Shown here: one piece after another, positions 5,219 to 5,469 of the stretch
Layout of the letters: every line of letters starts with the position of its first letter
How positions within the stretch are numbered: the first letter of the stretch is position 1
Origin: DASRZM01 sp035686365
GTDB lineage: Bacteria > Pseudomonadota > Gammaproteobacteria > Xanthomonadales > Xanthomonadaceae
Assembly: GCA_035686365.1 (NCBI GenBank)
Contig: DASRZM010000053.1
Span: 1-5,469, forward strand
Direction of reading: 5' to 3'
DNA length: 5,469 nucleotides
Notes under the pieces: model-generated
Seen by the model: only the letters and a program-made list of their open reading frames with translations
The model's database searches: none
What the model was told of the DNA's origin: nothing
Program-made: the position numbers and the translations under genes

Positions 5219-5286
5219 ATCGCGGCCATGGGCCGCTCCCACGCCGCTCCGCCGGAAACTCGTAGGAGCGGGCGTTGCCCGCGATC
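5219..5286. repeat. Inverted REP pair (REPIN/BIME-like)
   Basis: Two REP units face each other with 19 nt between them. The left unit (5219-5242, minus) is the GTGGGAGCGGC variant, with a 6-bp stem GCGGCC around CAT. The right unit (5262-5286, plus) is GTAGGAGCGGGC with the GTT-loop palindrome, identical in sequence to the reverse complement of the first copy at the window start. The two units are complementary over about 20 of 25 positions, so the pair can fold as one long hairpin. This is the arrangement called REPIN or BIME in Pseudomonas and enterobacteria, and it depends on a RAYT elsewhere in the genome. Confidence 0.7.
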
Positions 5287-5332
5287 GGGCGCGGCGGGGC
5301 GTGGCCCGCCAAGGAGCGGCGTGCAATTCCGG

Positions 5333-5361
5333 TCGAACCGCCGATGCGCGCTCGCTAGACT
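5333..5361 (+). promoter_or_regulatory. Tentative promoter of the downstream gene
   Basis: TAGACT at 5356-5361 (four of six matches to the -10 consensus) is preceded after 17 nt by TCGAAC at 5333-5338 (three of six matches to the -35 consensus). Spacing is ideal but both boxes are weak. It lies about 30 nt before the GTG start. Confidence 0.25.
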
Positions 5362-5392
5362 GGGCGTTCGACCCCATCGCGAGGACGCCGCC

Positions 5393-5469
5393 GTGACCGA
5401 GCAGCGCATCCACCCTGCCCCCGCGGCCTTCATCGAGCGGGCACGCATCCAGCCCGACGACTACGAGCG
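5393..5469 (+). CDS. acs: Probable acetyl-CoA synthetase, N-terminal fragment
   Basis: Only the first 25 codons are present; the frame runs open to the window end. The start is GTG 5393, with a good GAGGA ribosome site at 5381-5385 and 7 nt of spacing. The translation starts MTEQRIHPAPAAFIERARIQ and then PDDYE. It resembles acetate:CoA ligase N-termini, which begin with an I-x-P-x-x-x-F/I segment, a basic-Ala-Arg-I/V stretch and then Asp/Pro-x-x-Tyr. Acetyl-CoA synthetase activates acetate with ATP and CoA via acetyl-adenylate in the cytosol. No catalytic motif is within reach, so the call rests on this short match alone; another AMP-forming acyl-CoA ligase is possible. Confidence 0.6.
   Translation, partial: MTEQRIHPAPAAFIERARIQPDDYE

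Larger units (their letters stand above)
4986..5392. other. Gene-free intergenic region rich in repeats
   Basis: These 407 nt separate the EF-hand gene from the next start codon. They hold, in order, a dispersed-repeat fragment (about 5007-5052), structured element E2 (5071-5180) and an inverted REP pair (5219-5286). A short unique stretch (about 5288-5392) should carry the promoter and ribosome site of the downstream gene. Open frames crossing it are repeat-derived and show no protein-like pattern. Confidence 0.75.

Noticed and set aside
4596..5312. Minus-strand open frame (238 codons) over the EF-hand gene and the repeat region
   Set aside because: Its N-terminal half is translated repeat DNA (E2, REPs, dispersed repeat) and the rest is antisense to the EF-hand gene.

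Overview
The window is very GC-rich, with dense coding and short intergenic gaps packed with palindromic repeats. The MutM, Tdk and DesA-like proteins are of gammaproteobacterial type. Together with the GTAG-headed REP repeats, this suggests a chromosome from the Xanthomonadaceae/Lysobacteraceae group (Lysobacter, Luteimonas or similar). That assignment comes from recalled family resemblance, not from a search.

Layout: (1) 1-81, three tandem 27-nt REP units. (2) 144-1304, minus strand, a PLP-dependent threonine synthase-like enzyme. (3) 1305-1652, a divergent intergenic region with a large cruciform-like inverted-repeat element (E1, 1392-1503) and a REP. (4) 1653-2300, plus strand, thymidine kinase (tdk). 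(5) 2301-2495, a convergent gap with five hairpins in a row. (6) 2496-3308, minus strand, formamidopyrimidine-DNA glycosylase (mutM). (7) 3309-3424, a divergent promoter region. (8) 3425-4630, plus strand, a DesA-type membrane fatty acid desaturase, followed after 4 nt by (9) 4635-4985, a small secreted EF-hand protein. (10) 4986-5392, a gene-free stretch with a dispersed repeat, a second cruciform-like element (E2, 5071-5180) and an inverted REP pair. (11) 5393 to the end, plus strand, the N-terminus of a probable acetyl-CoA synthetase.

The genes are mostly independent housekeeping functions: amino acid metabolism, nucleotide salvage, base-excision repair, membrane lipid unsaturation and acetate activation. 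Only the desaturase and EF-hand genes look co-transcribed. I see no phage, defence, CRISPR or transposase gene.

The most unusual content is non-coding. E1 and E2 lie 3.7 kb apart in opposite orientations and look like two members of one structured repeat family. Their 56-nt cores align without gaps when E1 is reverse-complemented, and the inner hairpin sits at the same place but has different paired bases. Secondary points are the five-hairpin array, loss of three of the four zinc ligands in Tdk, and an internal duplication in the EF-hand protein with one decayed loop.
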